From: Thalassospira sp. | GTDB lineage: Bacteria > Pseudomonadota > Alphaproteobacteria > Rhodospirillales > Thalassospiraceae | Assembly: GCF_030690045.1 (NCBI RefSeq) | Contig: NZ_JAUYHK010000011.1 | Coordinates: 186,001 to 250,000 of the forward strand | Length of the DNA: 64,000 nucleotides | Reading direction: 5' to 3' | Part shown: positions 40,025-49,773 of the stretch, in pieces | How the letters are laid out: the number at the start of each line of letters is the position of its first letter | Position numbering within the stretch: position 1 is the stretch's first letter | The notes under the pieces: model-generated | What the model was told of the DNA's origin: nothing | Database searches by the model: none | What the model saw: the letters and a program-made list of their open reading frames with translations, nothing else | Program-made: the position numbers and the translations under genes

Positions 40025-40955
40025 GGTTCCTGCCCCGGCGACCGAAGGGCGCGCAACTACGCTGCCGCGCTGTGGTTTTGTTGCCCTTGTCGGCGCACCA
40101 AATGCTGGCAAGTCAACCTTGCTGAACCAGTTGGTTGGCACCAAGGTATCGATTGTATCGCCCAAGGTGCAAACCACCCGCACCAGGGTGCGCGGCATTG
40201 TCATGGTGGATGACGCGCAAGTCGTGTTTATTGATACACCCGGTATTTTCCGTCCGAAACGCCGCCTAGACCGGGCGATGGTCAAGGCTGCGTGGGGCGG
40301 GGCGAATGATGCGGATATCGTTGTTCTGGTGGTCGACGCCGAACAGGGCATCACCGAAGAAGTTCAGGCGATTGTCGATCAGTTAAAATCTGAAAAGCGC
40401 AAGGCGTTGCTGGCGCTAAACAAGGTGGATAGTGTTCCGGACAAGGAAAAGCTGTTCGGGATATCGCAGGCCCTGTTTTCCGCAGGCGTTTTTACCGATG
40501 TCTTTATGATTTCGGCTAAAAAAGGCTCGGGCACGCAGGATTTGGTCAATTTTCTGGCGGCCAAGATGCCCGAAGGCCCGTGGATGTTCCCCGAAGACGA
40601 TGTGTCGGACATGCCGCTTCGGTTGCTGGCCGCTGAAATCACCCGGGAAAAACTGTATTATCAACTGCAACAGGAACTACCTTATTCTGCAACGGTCGAA
40701 ACCGAATTGTGGGAAGAAAGACAGGATGGTTCGGTCAAGCTGGAACAAACCATCTTTGTCGAACGAGAAGGCCAGAAAGCCATCATTCTTGGTAAAAATG
40801 GCAAGAGAATCAAATCATTGGGTACCGATGCGCGCAAGGAACTTGAACATATTTTTGAACGCCGCGTACATTTGTTTCTGTTTGTGAAAGTCCGGGAAAA
40901 CTGGGGCGATGATCCCAACCGGCTTGCCATGTGGGGATTGGACCATAACGCCTGA
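40017..40955 (+). CDS. era: GTPase Era
   Basis: 16S rRNA and 30S assembly GTPase. 312 residues. G1 GAPNAGKS at 26-33, G3 DTPGIF, G4 NKVD, G5 SAKKGSG, then a C-terminal KH domain with EREGQKAIILGKNGKRIKSLG. The first 15 residues are a variable extension. Begins within the rnc stop region. Confidence 0.97.
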   Translation: MNEVPAPATEGRATTLPRCGFVALVGAPNAGKSTLLNQLVGTKVSIVSPKVQTTRTRVRGIVMVDDAQVVFIDTPGIFRPKRRLDRAMVKAAWGGANDADIVVLVVDAEQGITEEVQAIVDQLKSEKRKALLALNKVDSVPDKEKLFGISQALFSAGVFTDVFMISAKKGSGTQDLVNFLAAKMPEGPWMFPEDDVSDMPLRLLAAEITREKLYYQLQQELPYSATVETELWEERQDGSVKLEQTIFVEREGQKAIILGKNGKRIKSLGTDARKELEHIFERRVHLFLFVKVRENWGDDPNRLAMWGLDHNA

Positions 40956-40981
40956 ACACGGCAGACAGGCAGGACCGCATT

Positions 40982-41728
40982 ATGGACTGGCGCGATGATG
41001 GCATTGTCCTTTCGACGCACAAGCTTGGTGAAAATTCGGTCCGTCTGTCTGTTTTGACGCGCGACTATGGCCGCTACCACGGACTGGTACGCGGGGCGAC
41101 CGGCAAAAATCTGCGTGGGACACTGGAACCGGGCAATGAAGTGCGGGTAAGCTGGTCCGCCCGTCTGTCTGAACATCTGGGACATTTCAAAAGTGAAATG
41201 ACGGCGGCACATGCGGCCGATCTTTTACCGTTTCCCGGGCCGTTGCTGGCGCTGAGTTCGGCTTGTTCCCTCTTGGAAATCACCTTGCCGGAACGCGAAT
41301 CCCATACAGCCCTGTATCATGGGACTGTTGCATTGCTTGGTGCCCTTAAAACCGATCAGTGGCTGGCGTCCTATATCCGCTGGGAAGTCGGGCTTTTGGA
41401 AGAATTGGGCTATGGCCTGCAATTTCAATGCTGTGCCGCAACCGGCGATGTGACGGGTCTGCATTTTGTCTCGCCCAAAAGTGGTCGTGCGGTTTCACAA
41501 CAGGCTGGTATGCCCTATCGCGACAAAATGCTGCCCTTGCCAGCCTTTTTGGCCGGAAGAAGGGCGTCAGAGGCGGCGCGGGAATACCCGATGGCCGATC
41601 AGTATCGTCAGGGTATGCAATTGACCGGTCATTTTATTCACCGGGATATTTTCGATGCCAAAGGGGTGAAACCGGTTGCCGCACGGGACCGTCTGACCAG
41701 TCTGGTCTGGCGTTTGGAGGCGACATGA
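40982..41728 (+). CDS. recO: DNA repair protein RecO
   Basis: Loads RecA with RecR in RecF-pathway repair. 248 residues. N-terminal OB fold (about 1-80: DDGIVLSTHKLGENSVRLSVLTRDYGR and GALEPGN-like LEPGNEV), a helical domain with WEVGLLEELGYGLQFQCC, and a C-terminal part. The Cys-rich zinc site of other RecO proteins is reduced to the CC pair in this protein. 26 bp after era. Confidence 0.93.
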   Translation: MDWRDDGIVLSTHKLGENSVRLSVLTRDYGRYHGLVRGATGKNLRGTLEPGNEVRVSWSARLSEHLGHFKSEMTAAHAADLLPFPGPLLALSSACSLLEITLPERESHTALYHGTVALLGALKTDQWLASYIRWEVGLLEELGYGLQFQCCAATGDVTGLHFVSPKSGRAVSQQAGMPYRDKMLPLPAFLAGRRASEAAREYPMADQYRQGMQLTGHFIHRDIFDAKGVKPVAARDRLTSLVWRLEAT

Positions 41729-41860
41729 AAATATTCCTGCTATGCAAAGGCGGTCACCTGTTGACCGCAACGGTATGAAACGTAGTATGTTGCCCGCATG
41801 GCAGATTGCACATTCCGGTGCGCTGTTGTTCACCCGGTCAAACAACAAGAAAAACTGTTC

Positions 41861-44104
41861 ATGAGCACAAAGATTTCCGATCCGTCCAACGCAGGACAAA
41901 TCCGCGAAACCCGATTGTCAGACGCGCTAAGCGAACGTTATCTGGCCTATGCGATGTCGACGATCATGTCGCGGTCGTTGCCCGATGTGCGCGATGGCCT
42001 GAAACCGGTTCACCGGCGGCTGCTGTATGCCATGCGGCAACTCAAACTGAATCCGGAACAGGGGTTCAAGAAATGCGCCCGCGTGGTCGGTGACGTAATT
42101 GGTAAATATCACCCGCATGGTGACCAGTCGGTCTATGATGCGCTGGTGCGCCTGGCACAGGATTTTGCCGTGCGTTACCCGTTGGTTGACGGGCAGGGGA
42201 ACTTTGGCAATATTGACGGCGATAATGCCGCCGCCATGCGATATACCGAAGCCCGGATGACGGCGGTTGCCGCCGCCCTGATGGATGGCCTTGATGAAGA
42301 CGCGGTTGATTTTCGCGCCACCTATGATGGCGAGGAAAGCGAACCGATTGTCATGCCGGCCGCCTTTCCAAATTTGCTGGCCAATGGGGCATCGGGGATT
42401 GCGGTTGGCATGGCCACCAATATTCCGCCCCACAATGCCGGGGAACTATGCGCCGGTCTGATCAAGCTGATTGACAAGCCAGAGACCTCGATTGCTGAAC
42501 TGGTGCGCTGTGTACCGGGGCCGGATTTTCCGACCGGCGGCGTTCTGGTGGAACCGCATGAAAATATTCTGGAGGCCTATGCCACGGGGCGCGGTTCGTT
42601 CCGTCTGCGCGCACGTTGGGAAGTCGAAAAAATGACCCACGGTCTTTATCAGATTGTGGTCACAGAAATTCCCTATCAGGTGCAAAAGGCCAAGTTGGTC
42701 GAACGTATTGCCGATTTGATGGTGGCGAAAAAATTGCCGCTTTTGAATGATGTGCGCGATGAATCGACCGATGATATCCGGTTGGTGTTTGAGCCGCGCA
42801 CACGAGCGGTCGAACCGGAGCATCTGATGGAAATGATGTTCAAGAATACTGAACTGGAAATCCGGTTTGGCCTGAACATGAATGTTCTGGATGGCGATAA
42901 TACGCCGCGCGTGATGAATTTGCGCGAAGTTTTGCGGGCGTTTCTGGCTCATCGGCAAGTTGTTCTGATCCGGCGCTCCAACCATCGTTTGGCAAAGATC
43001 AACCATCGCCTTGAAGTGCTGGATGGTTATCTGATTGCCTATCTTAATCTGGATGAAGTGATCAGGATCATCCGTTTTGAGGACGAACCCAGAAACGAAT
43101 TGATGAAGGTTTTCAGTCTGACGGAAATTCAGGCGGATGCCATCCTTAATATGCGTTTGCGGTCGTTGCGCAAACTCGAAGAAATGGAACTTAAAAACGA
43201 ACATGCCAAGCTGACCGAAGAAAAGCAGGGACTTGAAGCCTTGCTGGCCAGCGAGGAGATGCGCTGGAAAAAAATCCGCGACGAAATCGAGGAAATGCGC
43301 GAAAAGTTTGGCAAGAAAACGGTTCTGGGCAAACGGCGCACTGAAATTGGCGATGCACCCGAAGAAATTGACGTGCCGCTGGAAGCCCTGATCGAACGTG
43401 AACCGGTGACAGTGATTTGTTCCAAAATGGGCTGGATCCGGGCATTGCGGGGCCATACCACGGAAATTGGTGATCTGAAATTCAAGGATGGCGATGAAAG
43501 CCGTTTTGCGATCAAGGCATTCACTACCGATAAAATCCTGATCATGAGCACAGCAGGCCGTTGTTACACGATGGGTTGTGACAAATTGCCCGGCGGGCGT
43601 GGTCATGGCGAACCAGTACGTCTGTCGATTGATTTGCCGCAGGAACATGACATTGTCGAAATGGTGGTCCATAAACCGGGTCGCAAATTGCTGGTGGCAA
43701 GTTCGGCCGGACGCGGTTTTCAGGTTGCTGAAAGCGAAGTCGTCGCCCAGACCCGGAATGGCAAGCAAATCCTCAACCTTGGTGACAAGGAAGAAGCCAA
43801 ATTCTGCGTGCCGGTCGAAAAGGACCATGTCGCAGTCTTGGGTGACAACCGCAAACTGCTGATTTATCCTGTTGATGAAGTACCGGAAATGACCCGTGGT
43901 CGTGGTGTTATCCTGCAAAAATACAAACAGGGCGGTTTGGCCGATTTGATGTTGTTTGATCTGGCCGATGGTCTGACCTGGACCATGGGCGGCAGCGAAG
44001 GCCGAACCCGCACCGTGACTGACCTGACCGAATGGGTTGGAAAACGGGCAGGGGCCGGACGCATGCCGCCAACCGGTTTCCCGCGATCCAACCGTTTTGA
44101 ATGA
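41861..44104 (+). CDS. parC: DNA topoisomerase IV subunit A
   Basis: Decatenates daughter chromosomes with ParE. 747 residues. N-terminal breakage-reunion domain with catalytic Tyr128 in AMRYTEARM; the ParC/GyrA QRDR region [15 protein letters not shown] is at 81-95. A coiled coil spans about 430-500, and the C-terminal beta-pinwheel begins near 500. It lacks the GyrA box and a long GyrA tail, so ParC is preferred over GyrA. Start MSTKISDP at 41861; an in-frame ATG at 41798 reads through the intergenic leader. Residue 89 is Gln where E. coli ParC has Ser80. Confidence 0.94.
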   Translation: MSTKISDPSNAGQIRETRLSDALSERYLAYAMSTIMSRSLPDVRDGLKPVHRRLLYAMRQLKLNPEQGFKKCARVVGDVIGKYHPHGDQSVYDALVRLAQDFAVRYPLVDGQGNFGNIDGDNAAAMRYTEARMTAVAAALMDGLDEDAVDFRATYDGEESEPIVMPAAFPNLLANGASGIAVGMATNIPPHNAGELCAGLIKLIDKPETSIAELVRCVPGPDFPTGGVLVEPHENILEAYATGRGSFRLRARWEVEKMTHGLYQIVVTEIPYQVQKAKLVERIADLMVAKKLPLLNDVRDESTDDIRLVFEPRTRAVEPEHLMEMMFKNTELEIRFGLNMNVLDGDNTPRVMNLREVLRAFLAHRQVVLIRRSNHRLAKINHRLEVLDGYLIAYLNLDEVIRIIRFEDEPRNELMKVFSLTEIQADAILNMRLRSLRKLEEMELKNEHAKLTEEKQGLEALLASEEMRWKKIRDEIEEMREKFGKKTVLGKRRTEIGDAPEEIDVPLEALIEREPVTVICSKMGWIRALRGHTTEIGDLKFKDGDESRFAIKAFTTDKILIMSTAGRCYTMGCDKLPGGRGHGEPVRLSIDLPQEHDIVEMVVHKPGRKLLVASSAGRGFQVAESEVVAQTRNGKQILNLGDKEEAKFCVPVEKDHVAVLGDNRKLLIYPVDEVPEMTRGRGVILQKYKQGGLADLMLFDLADGLTWTMGGSEGRTRTVTDLTEWVGKRAGAGRMPPTGFPRSNRFE

Positions 44105-44145
44105 CGTGAAACAATCAATGTTGCCGATGTAAGATGCGAGATGAA

Positions 44146-44170
44146 AGCGGCCCTGCGGGGCCGTTTTTTG
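44146..44170 (+). terminator. Terminator after parC
   Basis: CGGCCC-TGC-GGGGCCG stem followed by T6, 43 bp after the parC stop. Confidence 0.85.
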
Positions 44171-44301
44171 TTGCCAGTTGGCGCAACACAGCTATTTTAG
44201 CGGCCATCTTGAATTGGACAGCAAAAAGAATGGTGTTTTGTGACCCTTGCCGTTACCGTCGCGCGGCGCAGCTGACGGGCGGATTATCGCCTGTTTTAGA
44301 A

Positions 44302-44307
44302 TATAAT
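44302..44307 (+). promoter_or_regulatory. Possible -10 element of the TRAP operon
   Basis: TATAAT 18 bp before the TTG start, overlapping the region just ahead of the ribosome binding site. The -35 is unclear (CTGACG is 24 bp away). Low confidence. Confidence 0.25.
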
Positions 44308-44325
44308 GTGTAAGAGGAGAGGAAC

Positions 44326-44871
44326 TTGAACATTCTGGCAAGTTTCGTCCGGTTGATTGACGGCCTGAATGACTTTCTGGGAAAAGCTGTTGCCTGGCTG
44401 GTGATTCCGATCGTTGTGATCACGTTTCTGGTGGCGACGATGCGGTATGGCTTTTCTGTTGGCTGGGTGTCGGTGCAGGAAGGGTATATGTGGCTGCACG
44501 GCATCGTTTTCATGGTCGGGGCGGGCTATACGCTTTTGCATGGCGGTCATGTCCGGGTGGATGTGTTCTACCGTCCGGCAACAGTGCGGTTCAAGGCATG
44601 GGTCGATTTGATCGGTTCGCTGGTCCTGATGCTGCCGGTTTTGGTGATGGTTTTTATTTATAGCTACCCCTATGTGATGATCAGCTGGTCGCGGTTGGAA
44701 GGTTCCAATCAGACAGGCGGATTGCCGGGATTGTTTCTGTATAAATCCGTCATTCTTGTTTTTTGCGTCCTGATGGCCTTGCAAGGCCTGTCCCTTGCCG
44801 CCCGCAGTGTTCTGGTCCTGACCGGACATCGCGAATTTGAAACCAAAGAAGAAGAACACGAGGGCGTCTGA
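44326..44871 (+). CDS. TRAP transporter small permease subunit (DctQ-type)
   Basis: 181 residues with four predicted membrane helices (about 20-42, 55-78, 91-115, 135-158). DctQ motifs are visible: WVSVQEGYMWLHGIVFMVGAGYTL and HVRVDVFYRP. Starts with TTG at 44326, behind a strong GAGGAGAGGA ribosome binding site. It stops exactly at the ATG of the large subunit (1-bp overlap). Works with DctM and a periplasmic solute-binding protein that is not present here. Confidence 0.92.
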   Translation: MNILASFVRLIDGLNDFLGKAVAWLVIPIVVITFLVATMRYGFSVGWVSVQEGYMWLHGIVFMVGAGYTLLHGGHVRVDVFYRPATVRFKAWVDLIGSLVLMLPVLVMVFIYSYPYVMISWSRLEGSNQTGGLPGLFLYKSVILVFCVLMALQGLSLAARSVLVLTGHREFETKEEEHEGV

Positions 44872-46247
44872 TGTCAGGTGGAATTTTAAGTCTGTTGATG
44901 TTCGGGGTGGCCTGCGGCGTTCTTTTGTTTGGCTTTCCCGTGGCATTTTCGCTGGCTGGCGTGGGATTGGCCTTTGCGCTGATTGGCAATGCGATGGGTT
45001 TCTTTGATATGGCCCTGCTGGGGTCATTGCCGTCGCGCTATTTCGGGGTGATGACCAACGAACTTTATGTCGCCGTTCCGTTGTTTGTTTTTATGGGGAT
45101 CATGTTGGAGAAATCCCGGATCGCCGAGAAATTGCTGACGACGATGGGGATGCTGTTTGGTTCCATGCGTGCCGGCCTGGGGATTTCGGTGGTGATTGTC
45201 GGCATGTTGCTGGCGGCGTCAACCGGCATTGTCGGGGCGACAGTGGTGACAATGGGGCTTTTAAGCCTGCCTGCCATGCAAAAGGCCGGTTACAGCCCGC
45301 GTTTATCGACCGGGGTGATTTGCGCATCCGGGACATTGGGCCAAATTATTCCGCCGTCGATTGTTCTGGTTCTGCTGGGCGATATTTTGCAGGGGGCCTA
45401 TGCCGAAGCGCAGCGGTCGCTGGGCAACTGGGCACCGGAACCGGTATCGGTCATGGATCTGTTTGCCGGTGCATTCATTCCGGGTTTGTTGCTGGTTGGG
45501 CTGTATATCAGTTGGGTGATCATTCAGGCGTTTATTGATCCGAAATCGGCCCCGGCGCTGATGGAAGGCAAACGACCAGATGGCCTGTTTCGCGAAGTGA
45601 TGCACGCCCTTGTGCCGCCCGCAACCCTGATCATTGCCGTTTTGGGATCAATCCTGATGGGGATTGCCACACCAACGGAATCTGCGGCATTTGGGGGTGT
45701 TGGCGCAACCGTTTTGGCGGCTTTTTACCGCAAACTAAGCTGGAATGTGCTGAAGGTAGTGACCCGCCAGACGGTGCAGATCAGCGCGATGGTTTTTGTC
45801 ATTTTGCTGGGCGCGTCGATTTTCTCGCTGGTGTTTCGTGGACTTGGCGGGGATCACCTGCTGGAAGAATGGCTGCATAATCTGCCCGGCGGGGTTTTCG
45901 GGGCGATGCTGGTGGTTATGTTACTGATGTTTGTCATGGGATTTTTCCTTGATTTCATCGAGATCGTCTTTGTCGTCGTGCCGATTGTCGGCCCGATCCT
46001 GCTGAAACTGGGTGTCGATCCGGTCTGGCTGGGTGTGATGATTGCCGTCAATCTCCAGACCAGCTTTCTGACGCCGCCGTTTGGCTTTGCACTGTTCTAT
46101 CTGCGTGGTGTTGCGCCCGCTGTGATCAAGACATGGGACATCTATCGCGGAATCATTCCGTTTGTGATGATCCAGTTGCTGGCCCTGTGTTTGATTGCCG
46201 CATTTCCGGCATTGGCAACATGGTTGCCGGGTGTTTTGTTCAGGTAA
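44871..46247 (+). CDS. TRAP transporter large permease subunit (DctM-type)
   Basis: 458 residues, about 12-14 membrane segments. Ion-coupled uptake of carboxylates or similar organic acids. Conserved blocks: AVPLFVFMGIMLEKSRIAEKLL, STGIVGATVVTMGLLSLPAM, GVICASGTLGQIIPPSIVLV, GIATPTESAAFGGVGA, GFFLDFIEIVFVVVPIV and NLQTSFLTPPFGFALFYLRG. The length and charge of the family insertions fit the mannitol/chloroaromatic-type DctM branch. Substrate not deducible. Confidence 0.94.
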   Translation: MSGGILSLLMFGVACGVLLFGFPVAFSLAGVGLAFALIGNAMGFFDMALLGSLPSRYFGVMTNELYVAVPLFVFMGIMLEKSRIAEKLLTTMGMLFGSMRAGLGISVVIVGMLLAASTGIVGATVVTMGLLSLPAMQKAGYSPRLSTGVICASGTLGQIIPPSIVLVLLGDILQGAYAEAQRSLGNWAPEPVSVMDLFAGAFIPGLLLVGLYISWVIIQAFIDPKSAPALMEGKRPDGLFREVMHALVPPATLIIAVLGSILMGIATPTESAAFGGVGATVLAAFYRKLSWNVLKVVTRQTVQISAMVFVILLGASIFSLVFRGLGGDHLLEEWLHNLPGGVFGAMLVVMLLMFVMGFFLDFIEIVFVVVPIVGPILLKLGVDPVWLGVMIAVNLQTSFLTPPFGFALFYLRGVAPAVIKTWDIYRGIIPFVMIQLLALCLIAAFPALATWLPGVLFR

Positions 46248-46268
46248 AATCTTAATCTTGCCGATAAG

Positions 46269-46302
46269 AAAAAGGGGTATCCGTTTGTAGATGCCCCTTT
46301 TT
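46269..46302. terminator. Bidirectional terminator between TRAP genes and aminoacyltransferase
   Basis: AAAAAGGGGTATC and GATGCCCCTTTTT arms with an 8-nt loop, shared by convergent genes. Confidence 0.85.
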
Positions 46303-46305
46303 GTT

Positions 46306-47034
46306 TTATGAGGTCTGGTTACGGATATCCCAGATCCCTTTCTGGAAAGTTTCCAAAGGCTGAAACCGCATTTTATAAGACATTTTGCGGCATTCATCGA
46401 TCCAGTAGCCAAGATAGACATAGGGCAGGCCAAGGGCCTGTGCCTCGTCAATCAGATCAAGAATGACATAGGTCCCAAGTCCGCGTTCGGCGGCAGCAGG
46501 ATCAAAAAAACTGTAAACCGCCGACAATCCATCTGACAGGGCATCCACCAGTGCGGCAGCAATCAGATGGCCATTTGTCGTCCGATATTCAAAAATAGAG
46601 GTATCGACCGTGCTGTCTTCGACCATGGCGCGGTAATCGCGTGCATCCATGCGCGCCATATCGCCATTGCCATGTCGCGCATCCTGATACAGACCAAACA
46701 GGCGAAACTGTTCCTGTGTTGCCGCCGGGGCATTGATGGAACGTCTCAAATCCTTGTTTTTGCTGCGGGTCCGGCGAAAAGATTTGGTATCGATGAATTC
46801 CTTTGCCCGAACCCGAACCGGGATGCAAGCTTCGCAATCACCACAGGCCGGAAGATAGGCAATGGAATGACTGCGGCGAAAACCGGCCCGTGACAACAGG
46901 TCATGCACATTATTGGCCTCGGCCCCTCGCAATTCGGTCACCAGTTTGCGCTCGAACCGCCCTGGCAAATAAGGGCAGGGCATCGGGGCTGTCATGAAAT
47001 AATGTTGGGTCAGCCGTCTGTGGTTGACAGTCAT
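46306..47034 (-). CDS. bpt: Arginyl/leucyl-tRNA-protein transferase (Ate/Bpt)
   Basis: 242 residues. N-terminal Cys-rich ATE domain with CPYLPGR and ACGDCEACIPVRV, then the C-terminal acyltransferase part: TNGHLIAAALVDAL, GLSAVYSFFDP, LGTYVILDLIDEAQALGLPYVYLGYWI. Attaches an amino acid from aminoacyl-tRNA to protein N-termini with acidic residues, marking them for ClpS/ClpAP. Bpt (leucyl) is the usual form in proteobacteria; Arg as substrate is not excluded. An alternative ATG 13 residues in (MTAPMPCPY) is also plausible. Confidence 0.9.
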   Translation of the reverse strand: MTVNHRRLTQHYFMTAPMPCPYLPGRFERKLVTELRGAEANNVHDLLSRAGFRRSHSIAYLPACGDCEACIPVRVRAKEFIDTKSFRRTRSKNKDLRRSINAPAATQEQFRLFGLYQDARHGNGDMARMDARDYRAMVEDSTVDTSIFEYRTTNGHLIAAALVDALSDGLSAVYSFFDPAAAERGLGTYVILDLIDEAQALGLPYVYLGYWIDECRKMSYKMRFQPLETFQKGIWDIRNQTS

Positions 47035-47139
47035 TTCTGCCGTTTCCCGTTTTGGGGCCTGAAAGATTATATTCAGTGTAGGGATGGGCGGGCAATCTTT
47101 AAAGGGGCGTGTCCTGATCCATGAAAAAATAGTCGATTG

Positions 47140-48126
47140 CTATTGCCGCGACGGCACCGAGAATGTCGGTCGGGTGATCGGCGTGTTGGCACCACCACTT
47201 CCCGGTGTCTGTTGTGACGGCGGTGTTGTGTCAGGTGGCAAAAGGCCGGTGCCCGACGACGGCTGCACATCGGTTCCATCCGGCTCTGTCCCAAGGGCGG
47301 CACGATCACCAGTGCCGCGCAACAGGGTGATGCTGATCCGGCGGTTTTGTTCATTGTTAGGTGCATCAGGAAGCAGGGGATCAGTATCGGCGCGTCCCGA
47401 TACCTTGCCAAATCGGCTGTCGGGCAGGCCCAGCGCCCCCAGTTCGCGACGGGTGGCAAGGGCCCGATCCGCCGAGAGTTCCCAGTTGCTGTAATCACCC
47501 GATCCGTCGCCAAACGGAACGCTGTCAGTATGACCGTCAATGGCAATATCTTGCGGCATGCCTTCAATGGCTTCGGCCACCTTGGCAAGCAATTGACGGG
47601 TATGGTCGTTCATCGCGGGACTGCCGCTTGGAAACATCGACGTACCGTCTTTATCAACGATCTGGATGCGCAAACCTTCGTCGGTTTCATCAATAATCAG
47701 ATTGTCAAACAACCCGGCCAGTTCGGGGGTATCTTTAAGTGCTTCGCGCAATTCTTCGGCGGCCTGATCAAATTCCTTGTCTTCGATGCGGGCCTGTTGG
47801 GCGGCGGCTGCTTGTTCCGGCGTTTGGGGTGGCGGGATTGGCATACTGACCGAAGGAGCCCCCATTTCCGACCGCAAGGACCCTTCGACTGCCAGACTGG
47901 TGCCGCCCAGAATGCCACCACTACCGGAATCGCTGCTGGAAACTGTTTCCGGCGAAAAATAATTGGCAATTCCCTGAAGCTGTTCATCGGTGGCGCTGCT
48001 CAGCAACCATAACAGCAGGAAAAAGGCCATCATCGCTGTCACAAAGTCGGCATAGGCAACCTTCCATGCGCCGCCGTGATGACCGTGGCCGCCTTTTTTG
48101 ATTTTCTTGATGACAATATCTGGCAT
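47140..48126 (-). CDS. motB: Flagellar motor protein MotB
   Basis: 328 residues. Short His/Lys-rich N-terminus, membrane helix about 28-46 with the proton-carrying Asp27 in AYADFVTAMMAFFLLL, plug region, then an OmpA-like peptidoglycan-binding domain (about 170-290: IAIDGHTDSVPFGDGSG, NWELSADRALATRREL, GRADTDPLLPDAPNNEQNRRISITLLR). The tail (about 290-328) is Pro/Thr/Gly-rich. It follows motA by 34 bp. Confidence 0.95.
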   Translation of the reverse strand: MPDIVIKKIKKGGHGHHGGAWKVAYADFVTAMMAFFLLLWLLSSATDEQLQGIANYFSPETVSSSDSGSGGILGGTSLAVEGSLRSEMGAPSVSMPIPPPQTPEQAAAAQQARIEDKEFDQAAEELREALKDTPELAGLFDNLIIDETDEGLRIQIVDKDGTSMFPSGSPAMNDHTRQLLAKVAEAIEGMPQDIAIDGHTDSVPFGDGSGDYSNWELSADRALATRRELGALGLPDSRFGKVSGRADTDPLLPDAPNNEQNRRISITLLRGTGDRAALGTEPDGTDVQPSSGTGLLPPDTTPPSQQTPGSGGANTPITRPTFSVPSRQ

Positions 48127-48160
48127 GTCGCGCGATCAGTCCTTGCCGGTTTATTCGGTA

Positions 48161-49015
48161 TTACGCTGTCGGCGCATTTTGCAGGGCTTCGTCGATTTCC
48201 TTGAAGCTGGGGCGCACATCATGAGGCAAAATTTTGCGGGCAAATTCAACGGAAACCTGTGGTGCATATCCTTGCATATGACCGATCAGGGCGACCTTCA
48301 TGCAGCTATAATATTTGGCATCGGCATCCAGTACTTTTTTGATGGCGGACGCCGTTGGCGACACGAAACCATAGGCGGCCAGAATGCCGAGAAAGGTGCC
48401 GACAAGGGCCGCAGCAATCAGGCCACCCAGAATTTCCGGCGGCTCGGTCACGGAACTCATGGTCACAATCACGCCCAGCACCGCGGCAACAATACCCAAC
48501 GCAGGCAAAGCATCGCCAATTGTCTGGACGGCATCGGATACCATGTGCTCTTCTTCGTGATGAGCCTCAAGCTCCTGATCGATAACGGCTTCAAGTTCAT
48601 AGGAATTCGAGGTTCCCAATGTCAGAAGACGCAAATAGTCGCAGAGAAACTCAAGGGCATGATGGTCTTTGGTGACGCCGGGGAAATTATTAAACAGGCT
48701 GGAGCTTTCAGGGTTTTCAACATGGGCCTCAAGGGCCAGATCGCCCTTGGATTTTGCCAGTCGGAAGACTGCATAAAGGCAAATCAGTAATTCAAGATAC
48801 TGGGCTTTCTTCTTTGCCCCTTTCATCGCGCGCAATGTATAGGTAAAGCCGCGTTTGACAACGCTAAGCGGGTTGGCAGACAAAAACGTCCCGAAAGCGG
48901 CACCGAAAATGATCAGAACTTCAAGCGGTTGCCACAGCACGGCAATATCGCCATGCGGCATATATCCGCCCAAAACGGCACCAATCACAACAAGATAGCC
49001 AATGATCAGAAACAT
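48161..49015 (-). CDS. motA: Flagellar motor stator protein MotA
   Basis: 284 residues with four membrane helices (about 2-20, 30-48, 165-185, 197-220). Contains the conserved cytoplasmic charges between helices 2 and 3 (KRGFTYTLRAMKGAKKKAQYLELL and EHHALEFLCDYLR-like region), GDALPALGIVAAVLGVI and LGGLIAAALVGTFLGILAAYG. With MotB forms the proton-driven stator. No flagellar structural genes lie nearby. A near-CtrA-box is upstream (49142-49156). Confidence 0.95.
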   Translation of the reverse strand: MFLIIGYLVVIGAVLGGYMPHGDIAVLWQPLEVLIIFGAAFGTFLSANPLSVVKRGFTYTLRAMKGAKKKAQYLELLICLYAVFRLAKSKGDLALEAHVENPESSSLFNNFPGVTKDHHALEFLCDYLRLLTLGTSNSYELEAVIDQELEAHHEEEHMVSDAVQTIGDALPALGIVAAVLGVIVTMSSVTEPPEILGGLIAAALVGTFLGILAAYGFVSPTASAIKKVLDADAKYYSCMKVALIGHMQGYAPQVSVEFARKILPHDVRPSFKEIDEALQNAPTA

Positions 49016-49243
49016 TCAGTACCCCTTACCAACCCTGATATACGCTTGCATGGTTCGCACACGCAATATGCCCCAGTATGCATATGTGGTGCCTTTTATC
49101 AAAACATCCATAGTGCAGCATTCTATTTCTGACCAAATAGCTTAACATCCTGTTTATAAATCACTTAATGTCAGTATTTGACAGCTTTCCAATTTGTCGC
49201 CATGTTCCCTGCCTGATTCCATATACGAAAGAATTGTCCAAAG

Positions 49244-49723
49244 ATGTCATTTTCGCCGCGTGAATTTCGCGATTGCCTTGGCCAGTTTGCCACTGGTGTT
49301 GCTGTGGTAACGACCCGCGCGACGGATGGCAGCAAGGCGGGAATTACAATCAATTCCTTTGCTTCGGTCTCGCTGGAGCCGCCTTTGGTGCTGTTTTCAG
49401 TAGATCGAATGGCCGCCTCACACGCGATTTTTATCGGCGATTCCAAACATTTTTGCATCAATGTCTTGCAGCAGGAACAGCGCATCCTGTCCGAACGGTT
49501 CGCTGCCCCGATTGATGATCGCTGGCAGGGTTTGGAATTTGAGGATGACGGCCACGGAATACCAAGGCTTGTGGGAAATATCGCATCCTTTTCCTGCGCA
49601 CGTCATGCGGTGCATGATGGCGGGGATCACAGCATCATTGTGGGCCGTGTCGAAAACATCACCCTGGGACAAACCGGCGACCCGTTGCTCTATTATGGTG
49701 GGGGTTACGCCCGCCTGTCATAA
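49244..49723 (+). CDS. Flavin reductase family protein
   Basis: 159-residue FMN-binding split-barrel domain. Motifs: FRDCLGQFATGVAVVTT near the N-terminus, GITINSFASVSLEPPLVLFSVDR (about 31-53), FCINVLQQEQ and RHAVHDGGDHSIIVGRVE. Typically supplies reduced flavin to a partner monooxygenase, or is a stand-alone NAD(P)H:flavin oxidoreductase. No monooxygenase gene lies nearby, so the role is open. Ends at a bidirectional terminator. Confidence 0.9.
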   Translation: MSFSPREFRDCLGQFATGVAVVTTRATDGSKAGITINSFASVSLEPPLVLFSVDRMAASHAIFIGDSKHFCINVLQQEQRILSERFAAPIDDRWQGLEFEDDGHGIPRLVGNIASFSCARHAVHDGGDHSIIVGRVENITLGQTGDPLLYYGGGYARLS

Positions 49724-49735
49724 AGGCGGGATATG

Positions 49736-49767
49736 AAAACCCGGCAGGCAAAACCCGCCGGGTTTTG
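49736..49767. terminator. Bidirectional terminator between flavin reductase and ilvA
   Basis: AAAACCCGGC(AG)G-CAAAAC-C(CG)CCGGGTTTT-type stem. Convergent genes on both sides. Confidence 0.85.
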
Positions 49768-49773
49768 AAAATA

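Noticed and set aside
42446-43918. 490-codon open frame antisense to parC
   Set aside because: Lies fully inside the well-supported parC gene. Translation is His/Phe-rich with no domain and no ribosome binding site. A mirror of codon bias.
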